A stretch of 64,000 nt of DNA from Pseudomonas azotoformans (GCF_900103345.1 NZ_LT629702.1:4030001-4094000), one strand, 5' to 3'; shown: positions 38,751 to 51,132, counted from the stretch's first letter. Notes: generated by a model not told the origin, from the sequence alone. Numbers and translations are program-made.

Positions 38751-39950
38751 TTATTCGGATTTGAGCGTAATACGCGCAAATGACTTCTTCCCAGCCTGAC
38801 AAACGTGGGTAGCACCTAGCTCGTATATAAAGGTGCGATCCACAACCTCACCATCTATACGCACACCACCCGAGCCCAGAAGGTCGCGTGCAACTGCCGA
38901 GTTCTTAACCAGGCCCGCCTTATTAAGCACAGCAGCAATCGGCATCGCCTCGGCAGCAGACAGCTCGATCTCCGGCAGATCATCAGGCAGCTCCCCATCC
39001 TTCATGCGATTACCCGCAGCGCGGTGAGCGTTGGCCGCAGCATCTTCACCATGGAAACGCGCAACAATCTCTTCCGCCAGCTTAATCTTCACGTCACGCG
39101 GATTAGCGCCTGCCTCTACATCAGCACGCAGCGCATTGATTTCATCCATCGACCGGAAGCTCAGCAACTCGAAGTAACGCCACATCAAAGCATCAGGAAT
39201 CGAAACCAGCTTGCCGTACATAACGCCCGGCGCCTCCTGGATACCGACATAGTTCCCCAGGGACTTGGACATCTTCTTGACGCCATCCAACCCTTCCAAC
39301 AACGGCATGGTCAGGATGCACTGGGCTTCCTGCCCATATGCACGCTGGAGCTCACGCCCCATCAACAGGTTGAACTTTTGATCAGTGCCGCCCAGCTCAA
39401 CGTCCGCACGCAACGCTACCGAGTCATAGCCCTGAACCAACGGATAGAGGAACTCGTGAATGGCGATCGGCTGATTGGTGGAGTAGCGCTTGTCGAAGTC
39501 ATCACGCTCAAGCATGCGCGCAACAGTGTACTGAGAGGTCAAGCGAATGAAGTCCGCCGGCCCCATCTGATCCATCCAAGTGGAGTTGAACGCCACTTCG
39601 GTCTTGGCCGGATCGAGAATCTTGAATACCTGAGTCTTGTAGGTCTCGGCATTATCAAGCACCTGCTCACGGGTCAGCGGCGGACGCGTGGCGCTCTTGC
39701 CGCTCGGATCACCGATCATTCCGGTGAAGTCACCTATAAGGAAGATGACCTGGTGCCCCAACTCCTGGAACTGGCGCAGCTTATTAATAAGCACGGTATG
39801 CCCCAGGTGCAGATCCGGCGCAGTCGGATCAAAGCCAGCCTTAATACGCAGGGGCTGACCACGCTTGAGCTTTTCGATCAGCTCAGCTTCGACCAACAGT
39901 TCTTCCGCACCACGTTTTATCAGCGCTAGCTGCTCTTCAACCGACTTCAT
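38751..39950 (-). CDS. tyrS: Tyrosyl-tRNA synthetase
   Basis: TyrS, 399 aa from [19 protein letters not shown], class Ic synthetase of the TyrZ-like length group. The HIGH motif is HLGHTV and the KMSKS loop is KKMSKSLGN; an S4-like RNA-binding domain fills the last 60 residues ([18 protein letters not shown]). An in-frame TTG upstream was rejected. No terminator is visible between its stop and the rRNA promoters 15 bases on, so read-through into the rRNA operon is possible. Confidence 0.97.
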   Translation of the reverse strand: MKSVEEQLALIKRGAEELLVEAELIEKLKRGQPLRIKAGFDPTAPDLHLGHTVLINKLRQFQELGHQVIFLIGDFTGMIGDPSGKSATRPPLTREQVLDNAETYKTQVFKILDPAKTEVAFNSTWMDQMGPADFIRLTSQYTVARMLERDDFDKRYSTNQPIAIHEFLYPLVQGYDSVALRADVELGGTDQKFNLLMGRELQRAYGQEAQCILTMPLLEGLDGVKKMSKSLGNYVGIQEAPGVMYGKLVSIPDALMWRYFELLSFRSMDEINALRADVEAGANPRDVKIKLAEEIVARFHGEDAAANAHRAAGNRMKDGELPDDLPEIELSAAEAMPIAAVLNKAGLVKNSAVARDLLGSGGVRIDGEVVDRTFIYELGATHVCQAGKKSFARITLKSE

Positions 39951-40159
39951 AACAGACCCGCAAGGCTCAGATTCAAAAGGGAACCAACCATACAAGATCA
40001 GGGACTAATTACAAGTTTTGCCCTGCGAACGGACACCGTTCAGCAAGCCCAGCGTTCGCGAGCTTGCGCCACAGATGATTTGGTTATATTTTATACAGTT
40101 ATTTCATCTTCATCATGTCATTCATCTTTTCCATTTCATCTTCAAAGTCAAAATTACCT

Positions 40160-42672
<2,513 letters not shown>

Positions 42673-42686
42673 AATCTCCAGACAGC

Positions 42687-42725
42687 AAAACGCCGCTTGG
42701 CCCATCACAGCCAAGCGGCGTTTTT
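42687..42725. terminator. Bidirectional terminator between anmK and erpA
   Basis: A 14-bp stem (AAAACGCCGCTTGG / CCAAGCGGCGTTTT) with a 10-base loop; T-run on the plus strand and A-run upstream, so it serves the convergent anmK and erpA. Confidence 0.9.
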
Positions 42726-42739
42726 GCATCCGCTACCGA

Positions 42740-43090
42740 TCAGATCGAGAACGAAGACCCGCAACCACAGGTGGTTGTAGCGTTAGGGTTCTTGATCACG
42801 AAACGCGAACCCTCCAGACCTTCCTGGTAATCCACCTCAGCACCTGCCAGGTATTGGAAGCTCATCGGGTCCACAACCAGGCTCACGCCCTCGCGCTCAA
42901 CGATGGTGTCATCATCGGCCACATCTTCATCGAAGGTAAAACCGTACTGAAACCCTGAACAACCGCCGCCCGTAACGAATACGCGCAGCTTCAAGCGATC
43001 ATTACCCTCTTCATCGACCAGGCTCTTCACCTTGTGCGCAGCACCGTGGGTGAATTGCAAAGCCGTGGGGGTGAAGGATTCAACGCTCAT
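42740..43090 (-). CDS. erpA: Iron-sulfur cluster insertion protein ErpA
   Basis: ErpA, 116 aa from [20 protein letters not shown]; an upstream in-frame ATG at 43138 is not used in the family. A-type carrier with the three cluster-binding cysteines: [11 protein letters not shown] and the C-terminal TCGCGSSF. It passes [4Fe-4S] clusters to enzymes such as IspG/IspH. Gene order argC-erpA-anmK is the common Pseudomonas arrangement. Confidence 0.97.
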
Positions 43091-43204
43091 GCTGATAATC
43101 TCCCGGCGTAGCGCCGCCATATGCGTAATGCCCGGCATTATCCGCTTCTCCTAGAAAAGCGGTCAACTATTGTTACGGTATATCAATCTGCGCTGTCGCC
43201 ATTA

Positions 43205-43236
43205 AAAACACAAAAGGCCCGATCAACGGGCCTTTT
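43205..43236 (-). terminator. Terminator after argC
   Basis: A 10-bp stem (AAAAGGCCCG / CGGGCCTTTT) with a 5-base loop, followed on the minus strand by GTGTTTTTAA. It isolates argC from erpA. Confidence 0.85.
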
Positions 43237-43255
43237 GCTTAGCGACGAAACAGCC

Positions 43256-44290
43256 TTAAGGCAGCATGCCCGCGTGGGACAGGCCCAACTTCTCATCCAG
43301 GCCAAACAGGATGTTCATGTTCTGCACCGCCTGGCCGGACGCGCCCTTGACCAGGTTATCGATCACCGACAACACCACGACCAGGTCACCATCCTGCGGG
43401 CGGTGCACGGCAATCCGGCACACGTTGGCACCGCGCACGCTGCGGGTTTCCGGATGGCTGCCGGCCGGCATCACATCGACAAACGGTTCGTTGGCATACC
43501 GTTTTTCGAACAGCGCCTGCAGGTCGACCGAGCGATCGACCACAGTGGCGTACAACGTGGAGTGAATGCCACGGATCATTGGGGTCAAGTGCGGAACGAA
43601 GGTCAGGCCCACATCCTTCCCAGCCGCACGGCGCAGCCCCTGGCGAATTTCCGGCAAGTGACGATGCCCTTTTACCGCATAAGCCTTCATGCTTTCCGAC
43701 GTTTCAGAGTACAGCGAACCGACCGCAGCACCACGACCGGCACCGCTGACGCCCGATTTGCAGTCCGCGATCAAGCGCGAAGCGTCCGCCAGCCCCGCTT
43801 CCAGCAATGGCAGGAAGCCCAACTGTGTGGCGGTTGGATAGCAACCTGGCACCGCAATCAGGCGCGCTTGCTTGATCTGTTCACGATTCACTTCCGGCAG
43901 GCCGTACACCGCCTCTTCCAACAACTCCGGCGCGCCGTGCGGCTGGCCGTACCATTTGGCCCACTCGTCAGCGTCCTGCAGACGGAAGTCCGCCGAGAGG
44001 TCGATGACCTTGGTACCCGCAGCCAACAGTTCACCGGCCAGCGCATGGGCAACCCCGTGCGGCGTGGCGAAGAACACCACATCGCAGGCGCCCAAGGTCT
44101 TGATGTCCGGCACGCTGAACGCCAGGCCGTCATAGTGGCCTCGCAGGTTCGGGTACATATCGGCCACGGCCAGCCCGGCCTCGGATCGGGAGGTGATGAC
44201 CACTACCTCAGCTTGCGGATGCTGAGCCAACAGACGCAGCAATTCGACACCGGTATAACCCGTGCCGCCGACGATACCGACCTTGACCAT
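43256..44290 (-). CDS. argC: N-acetyl-gamma-glutamyl-phosphate reductase
   Basis: ArgC, 344 aa, third step of arginine synthesis (NADPH-dependent reduction of acetylglutamyl phosphate). The start [20 protein letters not shown] gives the Rossmann glycine motif; the catalytic cysteine is in [13 protein letters not shown], and the conserved His lies in the C-terminal half (GHRHLPEI). An N-terminal extension to 44380 is rejected. It is divergent from hemJ. Confidence 0.98.
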   Translation of the reverse strand: MVKVGIVGGTGYTGVELLRLLAQHPQAEVVVITSRSEAGLAVADMYPNLRGHYDGLAFSVPDIKTLGACDVVFFATPHGVAHALAGELLAAGTKVIDLSADFRLQDADEWAKWYGQPHGAPELLEEAVYGLPEVNREQIKQARLIAVPGCYPTATQLGFLPLLEAGLADASRLIADCKSGVSGAGRGAAVGSLYSETSESMKAYAVKGHRHLPEIRQGLRRAAGKDVGLTFVPHLTPMIRGIHSTLYATVVDRSVDLQALFEKRYANEPFVDVMPAGSHPETRSVRGANVCRIAVHRPQDGDLVVVLSVIDNLVKGASGQAVQNMNILFGLDEKLGLSHAGMLP

Positions 44291-44426
44291 AAACCTGCCC
44301 TCAACGAACCCACTGGAAAGCCGTCGATAATAGGGGCCGTATCGTCCTGCGACAACCGTCAACGTGACGTACGGGCGCATGAGCCACTACTATCTTCAGT
44401 TACCGTGAACCTGGGAATAACTAGAA

Positions 44427-44855
44427 ATGCTCTATCTATGGATCAAAGCCTTCCACATCGTCAGCATCGTCTGCTGGTTTGCCGGGCTGTTCTACTTGCC
44501 ACGCCTGTTCGTCTACCACGCCCAAAGCGAGGACACCGTCAGCAAAGAGCGTTTCAGTGTCATGGAGCGCAAGCTGTACCGCGGCATCATGGGACCGGCA
44601 ATGATTGCCACGCTGATTTTCGGCGGCTGGCTGATCTACCTGAACCCAAGCATCTTTCAGTCGGGCGGGTGGATTCACGCCAAGCTGACCCTCGTCGTAT
44701 TGCTCATCGGCTACCACCATATGTGCGGCGCGCAGGTAAAACGCTTTGCCCGTGGCGAAAACACCCGCAGCCATGTCTTTTATCGCTGGTTCAATGAAGT
44801 GCCCGTTCTGATATTGCTGGCTATCGTAATTTTGGTCGTGGTCAAACCGTTCTAA
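44427..44855 (+). CDS. hemJ: Protoporphyrinogen oxidase HemJ
   Basis: HemJ, 142 aa, oxidises protoporphyrinogen IX in heme synthesis. Four hydrophobic helices span the protein; the conserved histidine is His10 (WIKAFHIVSIVCWFAGLFYL) and the conserved lysine lies in GGWIHAKLTLV. Also seen is LPRLFVYHA. It lies between argC and a flavin oxidoreductase gene 24 bases downstream, which may be co-transcribed. Confidence 0.95.
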   Translation: MLYLWIKAFHIVSIVCWFAGLFYLPRLFVYHAQSEDTVSKERFSVMERKLYRGIMGPAMIATLIFGGWLIYLNPSIFQSGGWIHAKLTLVVLLIGYHHMCGAQVKRFARGENTRSHVFYRWFNEVPVLILLAIVILVVVKPF

Positions 44856-44879
44856 CTTCAATTACTCGGGGTACCTCCA

Positions 44880-45842
44880 ATGTCGCTGCCCGCTCTGCTT
44901 GAACAACGTCTGCGCCTGCCCGTCGTGGCGGCGCCGATGTTCCTCATCTCCAACCCGCAACTGGTCCTGGCGTGCTGCCGCAATGGAGTGGTCGGGAGTT
45001 TTCCGGCGCTCAACCAACGCGAAAGCAGTGGTTTCAAGGCCTGGCTGGAAGAGATCGAAGCGGGCCTGGCGCTGCTGGACAACCCTGCGCCTTACGCCGT
45101 CAACCTGATCGTGCACCACAGCAACCCACGGCTGGAGGCAGACCTGGCGATCTGCGTCGAGCATAAAGTGCCGATCATCATCACCAGCCTGGGGGCGGTC
45201 AAAGAGCTGGTGGACGCCGTGCACAGCTACGGCGGCCTGGTGTTCCACGACGTCACCACCCGCCGCCATGCCGAGAAGGCCGCCGAAGCCGGCGTGGATG
45301 GCCTGATCGCCGTCGCCGCAGGCGCCGGCGGGCATGCCGGCACCTGGAGCCCATTCTCGCTGATTGCCGAGATTCGCCAGTTCTTCGACAAAACCCTGCT
45401 GCTAGCCGGCTGCCTCAACCACGGGCATGAGATACTCGCCGCCCAACTGCTGGGCGCGGACCTGGCCTATTTCGGCACGCGCTTTATCGGCACCACCGAA
45501 AGCCATGCCCCGGATGCGTATAAAGAGATGCTGCTCACATCGCGCGCCGCCGACATCGTGCACACTCCCGCTGTCTCCGGCGTACCCGCCAGCTTTATGC
45601 GCCAGAGCCTGGAAAACGCCGGTTTCGACCTCGCCGCGCTGCAAGGCAAAGGTGAAGTCAACTTCGGCTCCAAGCTCAAGCCGTTGAGCGATGAGGCCAA
45701 GGCCTGGAAGACTGTATGGTCGGCCGGCCAAGGCGTCGGTGAGATTGATGATTTGCCCAGCGTCGATGAACTCGTTGCCCGCCTGGATGCCGAATACCGC
45801 AAGGCACGCGAACAGGCCGCGCACCTGCGCTGGCCACGCTGA
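44880..45842 (+). CDS. Nitronate monooxygenase-family FMN oxidoreductase
   Basis: 320 aa TIM-barrel enzyme of the nitronate monooxygenase / 2-nitropropane dioxygenase family. Family features: VVAAPMFLISNPQLVLACC near the N-terminus, SLGAVKELVDAVHSYGG, the FMN phosphate-binding segment VAAGAGGHAGTWSP and GADLAYFGTRFIGTTES. Substrate is unknown; members oxidise alkyl nitronates such as propionate 3-nitronate, or act as quinone reductases. It starts 24 bases after hemJ. Confidence 0.9.
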   Translation: MSLPALLEQRLRLPVVAAPMFLISNPQLVLACCRNGVVGSFPALNQRESSGFKAWLEEIEAGLALLDNPAPYAVNLIVHHSNPRLEADLAICVEHKVPIIITSLGAVKELVDAVHSYGGLVFHDVTTRRHAEKAAEAGVDGLIAVAAGAGGHAGTWSPFSLIAEIRQFFDKTLLLAGCLNHGHEILAAQLLGADLAYFGTRFIGTTESHAPDAYKEMLLTSRAADIVHTPAVSGVPASFMRQSLENAGFDLAALQGKGEVNFGSKLKPLSDEAKAWKTVWSAGQGVGEIDDLPSVDELVARLDAEYRKAREQAAHLRWPR

Positions 45843-45911
45843 CCCAACCGCCAGGCCTGCCGACTGAGCAGGCTTGCACCACCTCCCTGAACAAGTGACA
45901 AGGAAGCCCGC

Positions 45912-46874
45912 ATGAGCGACAACCGTTTCAAGATTGTGTTTGATGGAGCCTTGCTCCCGGGTGTCGAAAGCACCACGGCCAAACTGAACCTGGCCGAGCT
46001 GTTCAAGAGCGAAGTCGAAGCCATCGAGAAGCTCTTTACCGGCCGCCCGGTGGCGCTCAAGCGCGACCTGTCCCGCCCGGATGCGGAAACCTACCTCACC
46101 GCGCTGAAAAACGCCGGTGTCGACGCACGTATCGAACCTGAACAGCCCGTGGCCTTCAGCCTGGCCGAAACCCACGAGACGGATTCCGGCCCCTCTGACT
46201 TCGCTCGTCCGGCCGCCTCACCTTATGCTCCTCCCCGCGCAGCAGTAGGTGATGACCTGCCGGAGTACTCCACTCTCAAAGTCTTCACTATCCATGGCCG
46301 CATCGGTCGCCTGCGCTACCTGGCATGGACCCTGGTGCTGACCCTGGCGATGCTGGTTGCGGGCGGCATCATCAGCACCGTCAGCTTTGCCGTGGCCACC
46401 GCATCACCGATTGCGGGCACCATCATCGGTGTACTGCTGGGTCTCGCGCTGTTTGTGGCGCTGGTGTGGGTCAGTGTGCAGATCGGCGTGCAGCGCCTGC
46501 ATGACCTGGGCTGGTCGGGCTGGTTGTACCTCCTCAACCTGGTGCCACTGGTGAACAGCGTCTTCCCGATCCTATTGCTCGTATTGCCGGGCAATGCGGG
46601 CGCCAACCAGTACGGTGCACCACCGCCACGCAACTCCACGGCGGTGAAAGTCCTGGCGGCACTGTGGTTGGCGTTTATTCCGGTGATGCTGGCCGTCGTG
46701 GTCACCCTGGGCATGAACGGCTACCTGAACCAGCTCGAAGCCAACATGGACAGCAGCTATGAAAGCAGCTCCATCACCTCCGATGAAGACGCTGATCAAG
46801 CTACGACTGTAGAAGAAGACGAAGCGCAAAGTGCTGATGAAGCAGACGAACCTGTAGACTCTCCGGAACAGTGA
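45912..46874 (+). CDS. DUF805 inner-membrane protein with N-terminal domain and acidic tail
   Basis: 320 aa. Residues about 130-265 form the DUF805 unit: FTIHGRIGRLRYLAW, four hydrophobic helices, and RLHDLGWSGWLYLLNLVPLV. Before it lies a roughly 75-residue soluble domain (MSDNRFKIVFDGALLPGVES) that I cannot assign to a function, and after it a very acidic tail (EDADQATTVEEDEAQSADEA). Function is unknown. It follows the flavin enzyme by 69 bases. Confidence 0.85.
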   Translation: MSDNRFKIVFDGALLPGVESTTAKLNLAELFKSEVEAIEKLFTGRPVALKRDLSRPDAETYLTALKNAGVDARIEPEQPVAFSLAETHETDSGPSDFARPAASPYAPPRAAVGDDLPEYSTLKVFTIHGRIGRLRYLAWTLVLTLAMLVAGGIISTVSFAVATASPIAGTIIGVLLGLALFVALVWVSVQIGVQRLHDLGWSGWLYLLNLVPLVNSVFPILLLVLPGNAGANQYGAPPPRNSTAVKVLAALWLAFIPVMLAVVVTLGMNGYLNQLEANMDSSYESSSITSDEDADQATTVEEDEAQSADEADEPVDSPEQ

Positions 46875-46937
46875 AGAAACGCCCCCGGCCTGTGATGCCT
46901 CTGTCACGGGCACGGCGGCGTTGCGATGGAGAAAGGC

Positions 46938-47726
46938 ATGACCCGTTACGCTCTGATCACCGGCGCCTCCAGTGGCATCGGCCTGGCATTGTCCGAAGCA
47001 TTGGCCCGCCGCGGCCGCAGCTTGATTCTGGTGGCCCGCCAGCGTGATCAGTTGGAAAGCATTGCAATCGAATTGACCCAACGCTTTGGCGTCGAGGTGC
47101 TGTTCCGGGCCTGCGACCTGGGCGAGCCGCTGCGCTTGTCCGGGTTCCTGCTGGAGCTTGAGGAAGGCGAGCGCCAGATCGACCTGCTGGTGAACTGCGC
47201 CGGTATCGGCACCAGCGGGCCATTCCTGGCCCAGGACTGGATGACCGAACAAGACCTCATCGAGGTCAACGTCCTCGCACTGACCCGCATGTGCCACGCC
47301 CTTGGCAACACCATGGCGCTGCACGGTGGCGGGCAGATTCTCAACGTGGCATCCGTGGCGGCATTCCAGCCCGGCCCCTGGATGAGTACCTACTACGCCA
47401 GCAAAGCCTATGTGTTGCATTTCTCCGAAGGCCTGCGTGAAGAGTTGAAGACCTGCGGCATCAAGGTCTCGGTCCTCTGCCCCGGCCCGACGCGCACCGC
47501 ATTTTTCGGCACTGCGCAAATGGACACCGCCAAGCTCGACCGCAGCCAACAGCTGATGAGCCCCGAAGAAGTGGCACTCTATACCGTGCGCGCCCTGGAA
47601 AAGAACAAAGCCATCATCATTCCTGGCCGTCGCAACCGCTGGATCGCCTTCAGCCCACGCTTCAGCCCACGCTGGCTGACCCGCAAGATCGCCGGCGCCA
47701 TCAACAAGGCCTATTGCCCGCGCTGA
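46938..47726 (+). CDS. Short-chain dehydrogenase/reductase
   Basis: 262 aa SDR, starting MTRYALITGASSGIGLALSE with GGAGAAAGG-like purine box (GGAGAAAGGC) before the ATG at 46938; an ATG four codons upstream is also in frame. TGxxxGIG cofactor motif at residues 8-15, NVLALTRMC, catalytic serine region NVASVAAF and YYASKAYVLHFSEG (Tyr and Lys). It belongs to the DltE/YqjQ-like group; substrate unknown. Confidence 0.9.
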   Translation: MTRYALITGASSGIGLALSEALARRGRSLILVARQRDQLESIAIELTQRFGVEVLFRACDLGEPLRLSGFLLELEEGERQIDLLVNCAGIGTSGPFLAQDWMTEQDLIEVNVLALTRMCHALGNTMALHGGGQILNVASVAAFQPGPWMSTYYASKAYVLHFSEGLREELKTCGIKVSVLCPGPTRTAFFGTAQMDTAKLDRSQQLMSPEEVALYTVRALEKNKAIIIPGRRNRWIAFSPRFSPRWLTRKIAGAINKAYCPR

Positions 47727-47772
47727 CTGGCTGGGTACACTCACCCTGCACTTTCATAATGGAGAAACAGCT

Positions 47773-48111
47773 GTGGATACTCTGTTCACCAAGATCATCA
47801 ACAGAGAAATACCCGCGGACATCATCTACGAAGATGACCAGGTCCTGGCGTTCAAGGACATTCATCCGGCGGCACCTGTGCATTTCCTGGTCATTCCCAA
47901 GAAGCACATCCCCACCCTCAATGACCTGACCGAAGAAGACAAAGCCTTGGCCGGCCATATTCTGTTCACTGCCCAACGCCTAGCCGTGGAACAAGGCTGT
48001 GAGGAAGGCTTTCGGGTGGTGATGAACTGCAACCCGAAAGGCGGGCAAACCGTTTATCACATCCATATGCATGTGCTGGGTCAGCGCCAGATGAACTGGC
48101 CGCCGGGCTGA
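47773..48111 (+). CDS. hinT: HIT family protein (HinT-like)
   Basis: 112 aa starting at GTG 47773 (VDTLFTKIINREIPADIIYE, first residue Met). The histidine triad is HIHMHVLGQ near residue 98, with the C-terminal MNWPPG characteristic of HinT. These enzymes hydrolyse AMP-lysine and aminoacyl-adenylates as phosphoramidases. It stands alone, 46 bases after the SDR. Confidence 0.9.
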   Translation: MDTLFTKIINREIPADIIYEDDQVLAFKDIHPAAPVHFLVIPKKHIPTLNDLTEEDKALAGHILFTAQRLAVEQGCEEGFRVVMNCNPKGGQTVYHIHMHVLGQRQMNWPPG

Positions 48112-48227
48112 TTCCCCCCGAACAAGGGTCGCGGCCCCTGGCTGCGACCCAATGCCCTTGACGCAACGCAAACGCTTGCCCCTCTCTTGCGGTAAACTGG
48201 CCGCCGAGATTCTTCCCAGAGGTCAGC

Positions 48228-48875
48228 ATGACTACCCAACGTCACTACTCGCCGATTGACCGTCTGTTGCTGCAAGCCGACATGGCTATGCGCACGCTGC
48301 TGCCCTTCAGCGGCCAACCGTATCGCCCCTCGCCCGCCATCGTGCAGCCCGACGCGCAGATGAGCGAGACCGAGACCCGCCACGTCGCCGGCCTGATGCG
48401 TATCAACCATACCGGCGAAGTCTGTGCCCAGGCGCTGTACCAAGGCCAGGCGCTGACCGCCAAGCTGCCGCAGGTTCGCGCCGCCATGGAGCATGCCGCC
48501 GAGGAAGAAATCGATCACCTGGCCTGGTGCGAACAACGCATTCGCCAACTGGGCAGTCACCCAAGTGTGTTGAATCCGCTGTTTTACGGTTTATCGTTTG
48601 GGATCGGCGCCGCTGCCGGCCTGATCAGCGATAAGGTCAGCCTGGGCTTTGTCGCAGCGACTGAACATCAGGTGTGCAAACACCTGGACGAGCATCTGGA
48701 ACAACTGCCGGCCGAAGACGAAAAATCCCGGGCCATTCTTGAACAGATGCGTATCGATGAAGAACATCACGCAGAAAGCGCACTGGATGCCGGTGGTTTT
48801 CGCTTTCCAGCGCCGGTGCGGTTTGGCATGAGCCTATTGGCCAAGGTCATGACTAAAAGCACGTACCGAATCTAA
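48228..48875 (+). CDS. coq7: Demethoxyubiquinol hydroxylase Coq7
   Basis: Coq7, 215 aa, a di-iron monooxygenase in the last hydroxylation of ubiquinone synthesis, replacing UbiF. Iron ligands are visible in [31 protein letters not shown] and [15 protein letters not shown]. The N-terminal [20 protein letters not shown] is usual in Pseudomonas. A paired REP element follows it. Confidence 0.97.
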   Translation: MTTQRHYSPIDRLLLQADMAMRTLLPFSGQPYRPSPAIVQPDAQMSETETRHVAGLMRINHTGEVCAQALYQGQALTAKLPQVRAAMEHAAEEEIDHLAWCEQRIRQLGSHPSVLNPLFYGLSFGIGAAAGLISDKVSLGFVAATEHQVCKHLDEHLEQLPAEDEKSRAILEQMRIDEEHHAESALDAGGFRFPAPVRFGMSLLAKVMTKSTYRI

Positions 48876-48885
48876 AGCAACCCCC

Positions 48886-48986
48886 TGTAGGAGCGAGCTT
48901 GCTCGCGAAGAACGCCTCAGGCGACTCGGACATTCTGGATGCCCGCGTCATCGTTGAAGTTTTTCGCGAGCAAGCTCGCTCCTACA
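48886..48986. repeat. Paired REP element (REPIN), TGTAGGAGCGAGC type
   Basis: Two 24-base arms in inverse orientation (48886-48909 and 48963-48986), each itself carrying the GAGCTTGCTCGCGAA-type palindrome, are separated by 53 unrelated bases. This is the intergenic palindromic repeat typical of P. fluorescens. It lies between the convergent coq7 and OsmC genes. Confidence 0.95.
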
Positions 48987-49001
48987 GTAGTGCTCGGTCA
49001 A

Positions 49002-49424
49002 TCAACCCAGCTCGATGATCTCGTAATCATGGGTGATGGCCACACCGGCCGCGCCCAGCATGATCGACGCCGAGCAATACTTCTCAGCCGACAGTTCGAT
49101 AGCGCGCTTCACCTGCGCCTCTTTCAGCGCCCGGCCCTTCACCACGAAATGCATATGGATCTTGGTGAATACCTTCGGATCTTCAGTGGCACGCTCGGCT
49201 TCCAGGAAGGCTTCGCAGCTCTCCACAGCCTGGCGCGACTTCTTCAGGATGCTGACCACGTCGAAATTGCTGCAACCGCCTACGCCAAGCAGGAGCATTT
49301 CCATCGGGCGAACGCCCAGGTTGCGGCCACCGGCTTCCGGCGGGCCGTCCATGACCACCACATGACCACTGCCCGACTCACCGAGGAACATGGCTTCGCC
49401 CGCCCATTGGATGCGTGCCTTCAT
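49002..49424 (-). CDS. OsmC family protein, YhfA-like
   Basis: 140 aa from MKARIQWAGEAMFLG, chosen as the family start; an upstream extension to 49496 is not supported. OsmC fold with GGRNLGVRPMEMLLLGVGGC (first redox cysteine) and AEKYCSASIMLGAA (second cysteine). Related proteins reduce organic peroxides. Like E. coli yhfA, which is beside crp, it is divergent from the crp homologue vfr. Confidence 0.92.
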   Translation of the reverse strand: MKARIQWAGEAMFLGESGSGHVVVMDGPPEAGGRNLGVRPMEMLLLGVGGCSNFDVVSILKKSRQAVESCEAFLEAERATEDPKVFTKIHMHFVVKGRALKEAQVKRAIELSAEKYCSASIMLGAAGVAITHDYEIIELG

Positions 49425-49670
49425 CGCCCAGACTCCACTGTAAAAAAAGGGTCGCCAGCTTAGCACAGCGCCTCCGTGCCTCAGCGTTTCGCACAAAAGC
49501 GATCAATAGCAGGGTTTGCGCGGAAAATTGGTTAATCGAGTCAGAATGTGTCTGTTAAGCTGACGCCAAATCGATGGCGTAATGCCACCCTTTATACAGC
49601 GTGTATCAATGCCGATACCGATGAATACAACAACTCCAACTATTTCGCGCAGTCTTTTCGGGATACAACC

Positions 49671-50315
49671 ATGGTTGCCCTTACTCCCATACCCAAGATC
49701 AAGAATCTCGACAAACTGTTGATGCATTGCCAGCGCCGCCGCTACCCGGCCAAGCACAACATCATCTGCGCCGGCGAACGTTCCGAAACGCTGTTCTTCA
49801 TCATCAAAGGCTCGGTCACCATCCTGATCGAAGATGAAGACGGTCGCGAAATGATCATCGCCTACCTGAACACCGGGGATTTTTTTGGGGAGCTGGGGCT
49901 GTTCGAACAAGCCGGCAAGGAGCAGGAACGCAGCGCATGGGTGCGCGCCAAGGTCGAGTGCGAAGTGGCCGAGATCAGCTACGCCAAGTTCCGCGAACTG
50001 GCCCAGCACGACCCGGATATCCTTTACGTCCTCAGCGGCCAGATTGCGCAACGACTGCGCGATACCACACGCAAAGTCGGCGACCTGGCATTCTTCGACG
50101 TCACCGGCCGCGTTGCCCGCTGCCTGCTTGACCTGTGCAAGCAACCCGACGCCATGACGCACCCCGATGGCATGCAGATCAAGGTCACGCGCCAGGAAAT
50201 CGGGCGCATTGTCGGCTGTTCACGGGAGATGGTCGGACGCGTGCTCAAAGACCTGGAAGAACGCAACCTGGTGCACGTCAAAGGCAAGACGATGGTGGTG
50301 TTCGGGACCCGTTAA
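49671..50315 (+). CDS. vfr: cAMP-binding global regulator Vfr (CRP homologue)
   Basis: Vfr, 214 aa from [19 protein letters not shown]. The cAMP pocket has [12 protein letters not shown] and ERSAWVRAK, matching CRP residues that bind the cyclic phosphate and ribose. The C-terminal helix-turn-helix is [19 protein letters not shown]. In P. aeruginosa Vfr controls virulence and quorum sensing; in the fluorescens group the regulon is less clear. The 246-base divergent gap to OsmC should hold its promoter; I could not assign a CRP-type site. Its stop overlaps that of the convergent gene. Confidence 0.96.
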   Translation: MVALTPIPKIKNLDKLLMHCQRRRYPAKHNIICAGERSETLFFIIKGSVTILIEDEDGREMIIAYLNTGDFFGELGLFEQAGKEQERSAWVRAKVECEVAEISYAKFRELAQHDPDILYVLSGQIAQRLRDTTRKVGDLAFFDVTGRVARCLLDLCKQPDAMTHPDGMQIKVTRQEIGRIVGCSREMVGRVLKDLEERNLVHVKGKTMVVFGTR

Positions 50316-51007
50316 ACCGGCAGGAAGCTGGCCAACATCTGACGGTACAAGGTGTCGAGCCGGCTGATCGCATCCGGCGCCGGGAAGGCTTCGTGCAGGG
50401 CGATATGGCTCTCGGCACGCACCCGTTGGTCGAGACCGCAGGCTTGATTGAAGCGGTTGACCGCCGCGATCAGTTCTTCACGATCGTTTTCCAGCAACAG
50501 TGCACCGTGCACCAGGCCCACCGGGCGCCCCCCGCTTTGACGCCAGCGCTGGGCAGTGCCAACCATTTTGCGACCATTGAGATTGACGTTGTAGCGACCG
50601 TCGCAAAATGCGCCGTCGATCTCGCCGACAGACGCTTCGCCACCCAACTCGATCAGCAAGTCGCAGATCGGTTGGCATAAACGCAAGTAACCGGTTTCGA
50701 TACGATTCTGGTCGCCTTCACTGCGCGGCGGGGCGTAGACCAGGGCGATGTTGACCGTGGCGCTCGACTGCGGCACCGGCTCGCCGCCGGTTTCACGCAG
50801 CAGCACCGGCCAACCGGCGTCGGCGGAGACTTGGCTGGCAGTTTCAAAGGCCGGCAAGCGGCTCAACCGACGCGGCATAACCAAAGCCTGGTCGCTGGGT
50901 TGCCAGAACAACAACCCATACTCCCGCTCACCTGCGCAAACAGCAGCCAGCAGGTCTTGCTCGGCGGCCAACCCAGTTTCAACAGTCATCGACACCGGCT
51001 TAACCAT
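50312..51007 (-). CDS. Lipoate-protein ligase A-family protein
   Basis: 231 aa from [19 protein letters not shown]. It shows the biotin/lipoate ligase core: [33 protein letters not shown] (in place of the RRxSGGGAVxHD type motif), and [17 protein letters not shown] with the catalytic-type lysine. Residue spacing resembles LplA/LipM/octanoyltransferase relatives, so whether it transfers lipoate, octanoate or something else is open. It is convergent with vfr; the two stop codons overlap. Confidence 0.85.
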   Translation of the reverse strand: MVKPVSMTVETGLAAEQDLLAAVCAGEREYGLLFWQPSDQALVMPRRLSRLPAFETASQVSADAGWPVLLRETGGEPVPQSSATVNIALVYAPPRSEGDQNRIETGYLRLCQPICDLLIELGGEASVGEIDGAFCDGRYNVNLNGRKMVGTAQRWRQSGGRPVGLVHGALLLENDREELIAAVNRFNQACGLDQRVRAESHIALHEAFPAPDAISRLDTLYRQMLASFLPV

Positions 51008-51043
51008 CAAACACCTACCTATCTGAATAAACACAAGATCCCA

Positions 51044-51132
51044 TGTGGGAGCGGGCTTGCTCGCGAATACGGTACATCAGACACATATTCAGTGACTGAC
51101 CCACCGCCTTCGCTAGCAAGCCCGCTCCCACA
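51044..51132. repeat. Paired REP element (REPIN), TGTGGGAGCGGGC type
   Basis: Two inverse 24-base arms (51044-51067 and 51109-51132), the second with one change (TTCGCTAGCAAGC), separated by 41 bases. Core TGTGGGAGCGGGC differs from the other two elements in this window. It lies between trpC and the lipoate-ligase-family gene. Confidence 0.95.

Noticed and set aside
48112..48227. Terminator between the HIT gene and coq7
   Set aside because: A GGGTCGC/GCGACCC repeat is present, but with an internal mismatch and no T-run.
49425..49670. CRP/Vfr binding site in the OsmC-vfr gap
   Set aside because: No convincing TGTGA-6-TCACA type palindrome was found by eye.
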